A stretch of 10,433 bases of DNA from Baffinella frigidus (GCA_026770585.1 MU646714.1:163115-173547); one strand, 5' to 3'. Shown: positions 1 through 6,321, counted from the stretch's first letter. Made by a program: numbers and translations. Notes: generated from the sequence alone by a model not told the origin.

Positions 1-433
1 CTCCCCTTCCGAACGACCCATCCTCCCCCCTCCAGGCCCACCCGAGCCCTCTCATCAACCATCAGCCCTCCCAACCCATAACGTGTTCGATCCGCCCACC
101 GATGGTTTGGCCATGTATTGCCGCCCTGGGACCTCTTGATTGCCCCAGGGATGGCCCTACCATAAGCTCTGAAGGCGATCCTCTACGTCAACTTGAGGGG
201 GCGTGTGGTGTGTGTTAAGGTTACGGGTGGAGGAAGATGCGCGGAGGTAGATACAGGTGACAATTCAGCTACGTCGGCTGGCTCTGCCGGCGAGTCCCAT
301 CTGGGCTGGTCATATAAAATGTTTGCACAGGAACTTTGCATCAAGAGCATCAGAGAGAATATTCACGGCGAGCGCGGATCGACTAAAAGTTTTTTAAAAT
401 ATAATAAAAATCCTTGACACGTGGGCCGCTATG
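1..433. other. No gene recognised
   Basis: The stretch starts pyrimidine-rich and becomes mixed. A 74-codon open frame at 193-417 on the + strand has no recognisable motif and a composition unlike the confident exons further on, so it is not called. The right edge abuts the palindromic element that starts at 434. Confidence 0.5.
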
Positions 434-654
434 TAGAGCGTTTGTGGTAATTGTTGTCCATTTTGGACGTACGGTTTCCCGGTTTTCCGGTTTTGAAAGG
501 GACTTGTAGGACGTGACAAGGATTTTAAATGGTACCAAGAGGCGCAATTCTGGTACCATTTAAAATCCTTGTCACGTCCTATAAGTCCCTTTCAAAACCG
601 GAAAACCGGGAAACCGTACGTCCAAAATAGACAACAATTACCGCAAACGCTCTA
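434..654. mobile_element. Foldback MITE with 104-bp arms, TA flanks
   Basis: Two arms of exactly 104 bases (434-537 and 551-654) are reverse complements with only three mismatches, all transitions. They are separated by a 13-base spacer. The ends read TA-GAGCGTTTG and CAAACGCTC-TA, which fits a TA target-site duplication as made by Tc1/mariner-type transposases. There is no coding capacity, so this is a non-autonomous element. The near-identity of the arms suggests recent insertion or ongoing arm homogenisation. A second element with the same TAGAGCG terminus lies at 4644-4854. Confidence 0.85.
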
Positions 655-677
655 GTAATTTTCACAGAAATAGTCGC

Positions 678-723
678 GTTTGGTCACGTAGCTGCGGGAT
701 ATCCCGCAGCTACGTGACCAAAC
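678..723. repeat. 46-bp perfect spacer-less palindrome
   Basis: The 23 bases from 678 to 700 are the exact reverse complement of 701-723, with no loop. The half-site begins GTTTGGTCACGTAGCTGCGG. Related sequence (TTGGTCACGTA) recurs near 2155, followed by a different hairpin-like stretch, so the palindrome may be the end-to-end remnant of another small inverted-repeat element. Confidence 0.9.
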
Positions 724-791
724 CCGCCCGTGGCTGGTACAAATTTGAACAACCCCACATTTAAAACACCCCCTCTTCCAGCCTCGAGTGG

Positions 792-870
792 TAGCTCTGT
801 CGCAGTCTATTCGGTCTCACCACTTTGGTGAGACGAGGCGCGTTTTCTGCCAACCCGTCTGAGGCAGAGC
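792..870. mobile_element. Degenerate TAGCTCTG-terminus element
   Basis: It opens with TAGCTCTGTCGCAG and closes with CTGAGGCAGAGC, which are imperfect inverted ends. An internal short inverted repeat (GGTCTCACC / GGTGAGAC) lies at about 813-834. The same terminal and sub-terminal motifs recur at 885-1102, 2499-2617 and 7138-7284. Sequence just before 885 (GAGACGAGGCGCGTTTTC) is echoed just after 1102 (GAGAGGAGGCGCATTTTC). Confidence 0.55.
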
Positions 871-884
871 AGAAGTGGGACTCC

Positions 885-1102
885 TAGCTCTGCCTGAGGT
901 TTATTCAGGCTCGTCGAAAAGGCTTTCTATTCGCCCTTTTGTACTGGATTGCTGCTCTTAGATACCTTGATAGACCTCTGGGAGGCGACACGCGAGAGCA
1001 GAAAGATGCTCTAGAGAGTCACCTACCCAGAGTCATATATCACCGAGTATACAACGTATACGAAGATTATGGACGAGCCAGAATAAAACTCAGGCAGAGC
1101 TA
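885..1102. mobile_element. TAGCTCTGCC-terminus MITE, long copy
   Basis: Terminal inverted repeats of about 30 bases read TAGCTCTGCCTGAGGTTTAT at the left and ATAAAACTCAGGCAGAGCTA at the right, with TA at both outer edges as a possible target duplication. The element is 218 bases and has no coding frame. It differs from the 119-base copy at 2499-2617 mainly by an extra internal block at 965-1065. Confidence 0.75.
965..1065. repeat. 101-bp module nested in MITE
   Basis: This block starts CCTTGATAGAC and ends GTATACGAAG. It is absent from the otherwise similar element at 2499-2617. It recurs on its own at 2832-2928 with roughly 80 percent identity. It contains the small palindrome GTATACAACGTATAC. 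It behaves like an independently moving unit, although capture by recombination is also possible. Confidence 0.65.
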
Positions 1103-1407
1103 GGCTTTGTTGAGAGGAGGCGCATTTTCAGTCAATCCGCCCGCGACAGAAGTTGGTCTCGGGTAAAACTAGAAAGTGCACACGCTCATATGTCCGACAT
1201 AAACAGACGGTCCGGGAGTATGCCCAAAAACTGCATCTAAAAATAGACGCCATTTGTTCCGTCACTAATCCTGAACGAGGAACAGGTGGATCCGCCTTTT
1301 TGCTATCGTACGGGTGGATTCCGTGCTTTTTAAAAGCTGTATTGATGCTAAGATAGCGAATTCCCACCTTAAGATAGCACGATTTAAATTAAATCAAACT
1401 GGGGCAG
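1103..1407. repeat. Repeat-derived spacer with small inverted repeat
   Basis: No gene is recognised. Both strands carry overlapping open frames (for example 1153-1356), but neither shows a familiar motif. At 1301-1379 the ends TGCTATCGTACGGGTGGATT and AATTCCCACCTTAAGATAGC form an imperfect inverted repeat. Related GCTATC/GATAGC ends occur near 1722, 2690-2733 and 6545. The stretch 1311-1407 is partly duplicated at 1535-1597 ahead of the next exon copy. Confidence 0.45.
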
Positions 1408-1505
1408 GCGGAGGGGGGCATGTCGGGCAAGCGGTGCGAAGACATGGAGGACCCATCAGCCCTGGACCAACTGGGCCTCTATAGTACATCCAGAACTATC
1501 CCACA
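1408..1505 (+). pseudogene. Candidate exon 1, upstream degenerate copy
   Basis: It follows the acceptor-like AAACTGGGGCAG and reads A-E-G-G-M-S-G-K-R-C-E-D-M-E-D-P, aligning with the intact exon at 1810-1904. The 3' part has drifted: the LEYIQDD region is replaced by unrelated residues and the GGGTACGT donor is gone. The acceptor and the 5' two thirds survive. Confidence 0.55.
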
Positions 1506-1597
1506 CGAAATCAGATCCACTCTTTGGCAATCTTACGGGTGGATTTCGTACTATTTTAGAGCTGTATTACGATTTACATCAAATCAAACTGGGGCAG

Positions 1598-1644
1598 GTG
1601 GAGGGGGACATGTCGGGCAAGCGGCGCGGTGACATGGAGGACCT
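1598..1644 (+). pseudogene. Candidate exon 1, truncated upstream copy
   Basis: It is preceded by the same CAAATCAAACTGGGGCAG acceptor context as the copy at 1408. It retains only the first 47 bases of the exon (V-E-G-D-M-S-G-K-R-R-G-D-M-E-D) before running into a C-rich telomere-like stretch. The upstream intron sequence is duplicated together with the exon fragment. Confidence 0.6.
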
Positions 1645-1667
1645 CCACCCCCCCTCAATTCTCAACC

Positions 1668-1696
1668 TCAAACCCTAAACCCTAATCCCTAACCCC
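1668..1696. repeat. Short CCCTAAA-type interstitial repeat
   Basis: About four degenerate heptamers (AAACCCTAAACCCTAATCCC) lie between the second and third exon 1 copies. This is the same motif that fills the introns after 6840. Confidence 0.7.
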
Positions 1697-1809
1697 CATG
1701 GTACAAACCTCACCCATAAGATAGCAAACCGGCGAGTTATATTGAATATATTTCCTCATGAGATTGCCCACCCCCCCTGAACACTAAACGCTACACCCAC
1801 ACGAAATAG

Positions 1810-1904
1810 GTGGAGGGGGGCATGTCGGGCAAGCGGTGCGGTGACATGGAGGATCCAGCAGCCCTGGATCAGCTGGGTCTCGAGTATATCCAGGACGACC
1901 CAGG
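1810..1904 (+). CDS. Candidate TTLL exon 1 (intact copy)
   Basis: It is bounded by an AG at 1808-1809 and a strong donor, CAGG|GTACGT, at 1905. It reads V-E-G-G-M-S-G-K-R-C-G-D-M-E-D-P, then A-A-L-D-Q-L-G-L-E-Y-I-Q-D-D-P, and ends with two bases of the next codon (phase 2). The internal ATG at 1822 could be the true start, in which case the first four codons are untranslated. Coding status is supported by four copies that keep the frame, by the splice borders, and by a phase that fits the candidate exon at 3440. I do not recognise the peptide from a known family. Membership of the TTLL gene is inferred from strand, order and phase only. Confidence 0.45.
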
Positions 1905-2210
1905 GTACGTTTCCAACCTCAAGGAATACTCTTTGTAGGGTCTTTGTAAAGCAACTACTGGAATCTGTTAAGTTTCCGATTTCAGGCCATACCAAATAAT
2001 TAAATATTTAAGTGGTCAAATCGTTCGATAGAACAAGTTCCAAGCTTTTTAATCGCTTATTCTCGTGGACCGGTTCCACACGGTGGACTACGAACCTTTC
2101 ATCAAAAGTCAACTTACCTGAAGACAATTAACTTAATTATTTTTCTAATGCAAATTGGTCACGTAACACCCCGGAATCCGGGTTCAACGAAACCCTCGTG
2201 GCCCACCGAG
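1905..2210. other. Intron-like stretch, no gene
   Basis: AT-rich sequence follows the GTACGT donor. No motif-bearing frame is seen on either strand. A TTGGTCACGTAACACC segment near 2155 recalls the palindrome half-site at 678. Confidence 0.4.
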
Positions 2211-2243
2211 TGGGGGCCTCGAGCATGTCGAGGATGGCCCCGG
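2211..2243 (+). pseudogene. Candidate exon 1, downstream 3'-end copy
   Basis: This matches only the end of the exon: GGGGCCTCGAGCATGTCGAG aligns with the LEYIQDD-coding end of 1810-1904. It is followed by a donor-like GGGTGTGTTTCCAACCTTAG that parallels GGGTACGTTTCCAACCTCAA after the intact exon. The 3' part and donor side are kept and the 5' part is missing. Confidence 0.6.
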
Positions 2244-2498
2244 GTGTGTTTCCAACCTTAGGAAATATGTTAAATATTGATATTAACATAATTTTTATAT
2301 TACGTTAAATGCCAAACCAAATCGTTAAATATTTTACTGTTCACTCGTTGAATAGAACGACTTCTGTTCATTTTGATTGATTTTTTTATGTAGCTGTTGA
2401 GACCAGGGTATTTTTCAAAACTAGGTTCTGACCCCGACTGCAGTTTTCAGGGTTTAGGGATTCGGGGGAATCTTGCGTGGGCATTTAGGATTCCTAAA
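2244..2498. other. AT-rich spacer, no gene
   Basis: The first bases are the duplicated intron start described above. The rest is AT-rich, with one isolated AGGGTTTAGGG near 2449-2459 and no supported coding frame. Confidence 0.4.
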
Positions 2499-2617
2499 TA
2501 GCTCTGCCTGAGTTTTATTCCGGCTCGTACTAAAGGCTTTCTATTCGCCCTTTGGTACTGAATTTCTGCTCTTAAATACTTTCAAGGATGAGCCAGAATA
2601 GAACTCGGGCAGAGCTA
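2499..2617. mobile_element. TAGCTCTGCC-terminus MITE, short copy
   Basis: The ends TAGCTCTGCCTGAGTTTTAT and GAACTCGGGCAGAGCTA mirror those of 885-1102, with TA outer edges. The internal sequence GGCTTTCTATTCGCCCTTTG is shared. The 101-base module found at 965-1065 is missing here, which makes this a likely module-free version of the element. Confidence 0.75.
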
Positions 2618-2619
2618 AG

Positions 2620-2766
2620 ATTTCATCTCGGACCATACCAGAATCTGTCCTGATGAAAAGGCGTAAGAAAGCATCATTTGATGCCTAAAATAGCATATAC
2701 ACCCTTACCTTCCGCGTGGGAAGCCTAAGATAGCGGGACAGATTCTGTCTTTGTCCGAAATTAGAT
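2620..2766. mobile_element. Imperfect inverted-repeat element
   Basis: The left end ATTTCATCTCGGACC...CAGAATCTGTCC and the right end GGACAGATTCTG...GTCCGAAATTAGAT are imperfect reverse complements flanking about 85 bases. The interior contains the smaller CTAAAATAGC / CCTAAGATAGC motifs seen elsewhere. No coding frame is supported; the open frame on the minus strand is a by-product. Confidence 0.45.
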
Positions 2767-2831
2767 TCGTCCGTCGACACATCTCGCGCAACCCTAAAAA
2801 TCTTGAACCCTGAACCATCAACCATAAGCAC

Positions 2832-2928
2832 CCTTGATAGACTCAGGGGGAGGCGACACGAGACAAGAAGATGTCGAAAGGCCACCTACCCAGAGTCGTA
2901 TATCACCAAGTATACAACGTATACTAAG
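2832..2928. repeat. Solo copy of the 101-bp module
   Basis: CCTTGATAGAC at the start and CAACGTATACTAAG at the end match 965-1065, including the shared GCCACCTACCCAGAGTC-like core. Unlike the first copy it is not inside a TAGCTCTGCC element; it is flanked by telomere-like AACCATAAGC and AATCTTGAACC sequence. Confidence 0.65.
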
Positions 2929-3439
2929 AAAAAATCTTGAACCATACACCATAAACCATCAACACCCTAGAACCCTTGAACCCTCAGCCATGAATCATAC
3001 ACCCCGGGTCTGGAATCGTTAATCGTAGACACCAGGTCGGACCCTCGGCCCTCAACCCTCTACCCTCACCCCTGAAACCTCCAACACTCAACCACACCGC
3101 GCCACGTCACAAGTTCAATTTTGAAGACCGTGTAGTAAAATGATATTTCGTTCGTGTCAAGTTGTTTCTACCCGAGAAACACGCCAAAAGCGATGGGGAT
3201 TGGAGCTCTTTGCCGCCGCAATAATGTCTGTTAAAAAAATTGTACCAGGATTTGCGAACGAGTGTCTGTGAAAAAGGAACTTGTGCCCTGGCGTGGACTT
3301 TCAAAAGAAAATGGACTATCAAACCGGATTCGGCCCTATTCAAATTTACTTAGGGCCCTAGTTAATCTTTATCCAACTCCTATGAACACATAGGGATCCA
3401 TTTTCTTTTAAATTAAACATGTCCCCGGATTAACTTCAG
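2929..3439. other. Intron-like stretch, no gene recognised
   Basis: 2929-3100 is a degenerate CCCTGAACC/CCCTCAACC-rich stretch. 3100-3439 is mixed sequence with no inverted repeat noticed and no recognisable protein motif; the 78-codon minus-strand frame at 3107-3343 has none. It ends at the acceptor-like TTAACTTCAG. Confidence 0.45.
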
Positions 3440-3509
3440 GTCGGATGACGACGAGGTTGCGACCGCGGGGGGGGAAGCCGAGGATGATGAGAGCCTGACT
3501 TCTGCACTG
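3440..3509 (+). CDS. Candidate TTLL exon 2 (acidic)
   Basis: It lies between an acceptor-like TTCAG ending at 3439 and a donor at CTG|GTGCC (3510). If the previous exon supplies two bases, the frame reads S-D-D-D-E-V-A-T-A-G-G-E-A-E-D-D-E-S-L-T, then S-A-L, and ends in phase 0. The acidic composition and GC-rich third positions look coding. TTLL proteins often carry acidic low-complexity sequence before a basic stretch and the TTL domain, which fits the order here. A partial copy that keeps the donor lies at 3733-3756. There is no homology-based support for function. Confidence 0.4.
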
Positions 3510-3512
3510 GTG

Positions 3513-3609
3513 CCTCTCTCTCTCTCTCTCTCTCTCACTCACTCTCTCTCTCTCGCTCTTGCTCTCGCTCTCTCTCTCTCTCGCTCTCTCTTTCTCTCAC
3601 ACACACACA

Positions 3610-3651
<42 letters not shown>

Positions 3652-3670
3652 CTTTCTCTCTTTCTCTATT

Positions 3671-3704
<34 letters not shown>

Positions 3705-3799
3705 ACTCGCTCTCTCTCTCTCTCTCTCTCATGATTAGAGCCCGACTTCCGCACTGGTACCTCTCTCTTTCTCTCCCCCCCTCCCTCCCTCCCTCCCTC

Positions 3800-3855
<56 letters not shown>

Positions 3856-3955
3856 ACTCGCTCTCGCTCCCGCGCGCTCTCTCTCTCTCTCACACACACA
3901 CTCGGGCGTGGTCTCTCTCGCTCGCTCGCAATCTCTCTCTCTGCGGGTCTTGCCT
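3513..3955. repeat. Long CT-rich microsatellite tract
   Basis: This is mostly (CT)n, with insets of (AC)n at about 3599-3610, (TA)n at 3631-3650 and CCCT-type runs at 3775-3795, interrupted by the exon 2 fragment at 3733-3756. It starts directly after the exon 2 donor. Long open frames through it encode only Leu-Ser or Arg-Glu repeats and are not genes. A complementary GA tract lies at 5288-5524. Confidence 0.95.
3733..3756 (+). pseudogene. Candidate exon 2, downstream 3'-end copy
   Basis: GATTAGAGCCCGACTTCCGC followed by ACTG|GTACCTCTC matches the last 24 bases of 3440-3509 and its donor, then enters another CT tract. GAG has become TAG, so this copy cannot extend the frame. The repeated unit is therefore exon end plus donor plus CT tract. 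Confidence 0.65.
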
Positions 3956-4238
3956 CTGCCTACAACCCGTGGCGCCTCTCCCTCTTGATTACTCTCATAG
4001 TCAGTCAAGCGGGCTCAGGCAAAGCTACAGGGGTACCTCGCTCATAAGAAAACGCCCACCCCCTAGGCCAACCGTAGGGCCCTAGGCATAGGGCTTCTGT
4101 AAGGTGAAGGAGCCTGGAAATGCGTGGTCCAAAAGTCAAAGATGGTCCAAAATTCAACTAGTTGATGTGGACCGTTGCCGGAAGACCGCGCATGTGAGCC
4201 TGGCTCCACCGTAAATCATACACCATATGCGGGTTCAG

Positions 4239-4277
4239 GATCAGGGTCACGAGTCCAAGGCGGAGGAAGGACCACTC
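4239..4277 (+). pseudogene. Candidate exon 3 copy 1, interrupted
   Basis: After the conserved intron end ACACCATATGCGGGTTCAG the frame reads D-Q-G-H-E-S-K-A-E-E-G-P-L and then hits an insertion. The continuation GGCGAGACG resumes at 4397. The acceptor and 5' half are preserved. Confidence 0.6.
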
Positions 4278-4396
4278 TAATAGGGTAACGGACTGAAAAT
4301 GAGGTAGTTAGGCCTACGGTATTACCTACGGTAGGCCGTAGGGTTTTTCGTAGGAGCCCCCCCAGGCCCCTACGGCCTACCGTAGAAGGTCCGCTC
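4278..4396. mobile_element. Insertion of CCTACGGTAG-type repeat in exon copy
   Basis: The insertion separates GGACCACTC from GGCGAGACG, which are contiguous in the exon copy at 4510. Its flanks GAAGGACCACTC (4266-4277) and GAAGGTCCGCTC (4385-4396) look like a target duplication with two differences. The body contains CCTACGGTAGGC and GGCCTACCGTAG as an inverted pair around a GGAGCCCCCCCAGG core. Related GTAGGAACCCCCCT...CCTACCGTAGGG segments occur inside the elements at 6154-6315 and 9935-10094. Confidence 0.5.
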
Positions 4397-4509
4397 GGCG
4401 AGACGTCGCGTGTTTTGTACCACAGAACCGTCAACTTTTAATAATTTTGCGTTATTTTTTGTGGCTACTTTTTTGCGCTTCGTTTTGATAAACCACAATG
4501 CGGGTCCAG

Positions 4510-4557
4510 GATCAGGGCGACAAGTCTAAGGCGGAGGAAGGACCACTCGGCGAGACT
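4510..4557 (+). pseudogene. Candidate exon 3 copy 2
   Basis: After GCGGGTCCAG it reads D-Q-G-D-K-S-K-A-E-E-G-P-L-G-E-T and then diverges from the intact exon into GCGCGTGTTTCGTACCGCAG. That downstream stretch is itself duplicated after copy 1 (4405-4466 matches about 4558-4617). The acceptor side is retained and the donor lost. Confidence 0.6.
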
Positions 4558-4643
4558 GCGCGTGTTTCGTACCGCAGAACCGTCAACTTTTAATAATTTG
4601 CGTTATTTTCGTTGCCAACTTCTCTGCACACCGCTCGAACACA

Positions 4644-4854
4644 TAGAGCGGGTCTCTCATTAGTTAACACGATTCGGACCTCGAAGACAATATAAATGGT
4701 GAACAAAATGAGTCAACTTGTGTAGTAAATTTCATTGAAATGAGAATTCTTTTTTTCTCGCAATGAAATTTACTACACAAGTTGACTCATTTTGTTCACC
4801 ATTTATTTTGTTTTCGAGGTCCGAATCGTGTCAACTAATGAGAGACCCGCTCTA
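4644..4854. mobile_element. Foldback MITE with 94-bp arms, TA flanks
   Basis: Arms at 4644-4737 and 4761-4854 are equal in length with three mismatches and a 23-base spacer. The ends are TA-GAGCGGG and CCCGCTC-TA. Removing the element leaves ACACA-TA-CACCATATGCGG, which matches the uninterrupted 5193-5211 context (ACACATACACCATATGCGG); this directly supports TA as the duplicated target. The inner parts of the arms (TGTGTAGTAAATTTCATTG) are shared with the elements at 6702-6766 and 9800-9868. Confidence 0.9.
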
Positions 4855-4880
4855 CACCATATGCGGATTCAGACTCCGCT
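4855..4880 (+). pseudogene. Candidate exon 3 copy 3, acceptor remnant
   Basis: Only the conserved intron end CACCATATGCGGATTCAG and about ten degenerate bases remain, directly after the MITE. 4880-5024 carries no recognised feature. Confidence 0.5.
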
Positions 4881-5043
4881 CTCCTAGGATGCGAGTCGTA
4901 GATAATAATTCCTCTTGCCCACCGAGACAAAAGTCGAGAGTGGAACGTCTCAAAGCGAAAGTGGAACCTCCGTTAACTTTAGGTAACGGTGGAGAACACG
5001 ACGATGGAAACCGCGCTAACATATACGCCATATGCGGGTGCAG

Positions 5044-5106
5044 GATCTGGGCGACGAGTCCACGGCTGAGGAAGGCCCCCCCGGGGGGACAAGCGAGGAG
5101 GCCCGG
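5044..5106 (+). pseudogene. Candidate exon 3 copy 4, donor lost
   Basis: A full-length copy follows ATATGCGGGTGCAG: D-L-G-D-E-S-T-A-E-E-G-P-P-G-G-T-S-E-E-A-R. The frame is intact, but the exon end CTCAG|GTGCA has become CCCGG|GCTTG, so the GT donor is missing and TGA follows. It would not splice conventionally. Confidence 0.55.
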
Positions 5107-5218
5107 GCTTGAGGACTTTAGGGCTCGTGACAGTGTGCCGGGAGGGGTCCGAGTTCCGGCGACGGCTGGTACTAACGGGCGAAACTTGCTCTGACACATA
5201 CACCATATGCGGGTGCAG

Positions 5219-5281
5219 GGTCTGGGCGACGAGTCCAAGGCTGAGGAAGGGCCGCCCGGGGAGACGAGCGAGGAGGCTCAG
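5219..5281 (+). CDS. Candidate TTLL exon 3 (intact copy)
   Basis: The acceptor GGGTGCAG ends at 5218 and the donor GCTCAG|GTGCAG starts at 5282. The exon has 21 codons in phase 0 to 0: G-L-G-D-E-S-K-A-E-E-G-P-P-G-E-T-S-E-E-A, then Q. The acidic, GC-rich coding look and the phases fit between exon 2 (3440) and the basic KRKRK exon (6607). Several copies exist in the window; this is the only one with both borders. A start at the upstream ATG (5207) would instead need the TACACCATATGCGG stretch to be a 5' leader. That cannot be excluded. Confidence 0.45.
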
Positions 5282-5287
5282 GTGCAG

Positions 5288-5524
5288 AGCGAGAGAGAGA
5301 AAGCGCGCGCGAGAGAGGGAGGGAGAGAGGGAGCGAGAGAGAGAGAGAGCGAGAGAGAGAGAGAGAGCGAGAGAGAGAGAGAGCGCGCGAGAGAGGGAGG
5401 GAGAGAGAGAGGGAGAGAGAGAGCGAGCGAGAGAGAGAGAGCGAGAGAGAGAGAGTATGTGTGTGTGAGAGAGAGAGTGTGTGTGTGAGAGAGAGAGAGT
5501 GAGAGAGACAAAGCAAGTGAGAGT
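5288..5524. repeat. Long GA-rich microsatellite tract
   Basis: A (GA)n tract with GC, GGGA and (GT)n insets runs from the candidate exon 3 donor to a duplicated fragment of that donor at 5525. Arg-Glu and Leu-Ser open frames across it on both strands are repeat artefacts. It is complementary in sense to the CT tract at 3513-3955. Confidence 0.95.
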
Positions 5525-5534
5525 GGAGGCTCAG
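5525..5534 (+). pseudogene. Candidate exon 3, donor-edge fragment
   Basis: GGAGGCTCAG followed by GTGCA repeats the last bases of exon 3 and its donor (5272-5286) on the far side of the GA tract. It is too short to be sure on its own, but it repeats the pattern seen for the other exons. Confidence 0.4.
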
Positions 5535-5540
5535 GTGCAC

Positions 5541-5740
5541 CACCATAGGGCCCCAGGCATAGGCCTACTGCGCTCCGAGCCAGAACATTTCATCTAAGTC
5601 AACTCCCCCTGAAAACCACAGCCTTAAGTCAAATGCCGGCTCCCAGAGCCGGTCCATCTAAACGAAATGGCAACTTACTTCCGAGGATCAGCTTTGTTGA
5701 CTTAAGGTAAAAGATCCTGGCTGGTAGTGTACTGTAGTGT
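5541..5740. repeat. Imperfect hairpin-rich stretch, no gene
   Basis: It contains CTAAGTCAACTCC near 5594, CTTAAGTCAAATGCC near 5622 and GTTGACTTAAGG near 5696, which can pair with each other, and a GCCGGCTCCCAGAGCCGG hairpin near 5635. It may be a decayed inverted-repeat element. No coding frame is supported. Confidence 0.45.
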
Positions 5741-5780
5741 CCTGAGGGGGCGGCGCTTTCTTATGAGCGAGGTACCCCTG

Positions 5781-5939
5781 TACACAACGTGTACAGTGGA
5801 ATGCGGACATCGAAGGCTAGCGGTGGACTAGCGGGGTTCTAAAAGGGTTTGCAAAGAACGTTTGGGTGCGTTAAAACGGCTAAACTGTTGTGTGTTGTGA
5901 GTTTCGTGCCGAGCCGCGTCCGAGTAAGTCCACCGGTTG
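5781..5939. other. Spacer, no gene
   Basis: A short GTACACAACGTGTAC palindrome lies at the left. The remainder shows no feature on either strand. Confidence 0.4.
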
Positions 5940-6089
5940 CCACCAACCCTCGCGGGAGGACCAAATGATCGATTTTATATTTGAAAAATTACCCAGATTT
6001 ACCCAGACAGACCCCCCAAATCCGGGGGGTCTTTCGGGGTCAATCTAAAATATAAAATCGATAATTTGGTCCTCTGTGAGGGTTGGTGG
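5940..6089. mobile_element. 150-bp foldback element
   Basis: The left arm CCACCAACCCTCGCGGGAGG... (to about 5982) pairs with the right arm ...CCTCTGTGAGGGTTGGTGG (from about 6047) with a few mismatches. The centre contains a second hairpin, GACCCCCCAAATCCGGGGGGTC (6010-6031). There is no coding content. Flanking duplications are not clear. Confidence 0.7.
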
Positions 6090-6153
6090 TGCGTTGGCTT
6101 TCTTCTTGATGTCTCACATCGTCCCCGAGGCTGGCCTATGTCACGAGCTTCCT

Positions 6154-6315
6154 CCACACAGCGGGCCACCAAGGGATTTTCGGCGGGTAATCCACCGACT
6201 TTCCGTTACCGTATCCGTAGGAACCCCCCTATGTCCCTACGCTATTGCCTACCGTAGGGTCGTATGTCTTATCGCTTAGGGGTTATTCGAAATCTCTTCA
6301 AAGTCCGCTGTGTGG
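6154..6315. mobile_element. CCACACAGCGG-terminus MITE, copy 1
   Basis: The left end CCACACAGCGGGCCACCAAG and the right end CTTCAAAGTCCGCTGTGTGG form terminal inverted repeats of about 23 bases. The interior has TTTCCGTTACCGTATCCGTA, a C-run and CCTACCGTAGGG. A second copy in the same orientation is at 9935-10094. The short open frames across it (6066-6279) carry no motif. Confidence 0.75.
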
Positions 6316-6321
6316 TCAAGT

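Larger units (their letters stand above)
4028..5780. mobile_element. 1.75-kb TA-flanked element with 40-bp TIRs
   Basis: The left end (4028-4067) CAGGGGTACCTCGCTCATAA... and the right end (5741-5780) are reverse complements at 35 of 40 positions. Both are flanked outside by TA (4026-4027 and 5781-5782), consistent with a Tc1/mariner-like TA target duplication. No transposase is visible inside. The interior holds all but trivial remnants of the candidate exon 3 family, a nested MITE and a GA tract. Alternatively, the two ends could be separate MITE copies in opposite orientation. Confidence 0.6.

Noticed and set aside
193-417. 74-codon + frame near the left end
   Set aside because: No motif, no paralogous copy and no splice or promoter evidence.
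3510-4008. Long open frames on both strands (Leu/Ser-rich and Arg/Glu-rich)
   Set aside because: They are translations of CT/GA microsatellite with no conserved domain; frames stay open only because the repeat lacks stop codons.
4763-5238. 143-codon + and 128-codon - open frames
   Set aside because: The + frame begins inside the right arm of a MITE and crosses exon 3 copies in other frames; the - frame is antisense to those copies. Neither has a recognisable motif.
5109-5546. Overlapping 93-124-codon frames through the GA tract
   Set aside because: Repeat artefacts. Only the 63-base exon-like part before the tract (5219-5281) has splice borders and repeated conservation.
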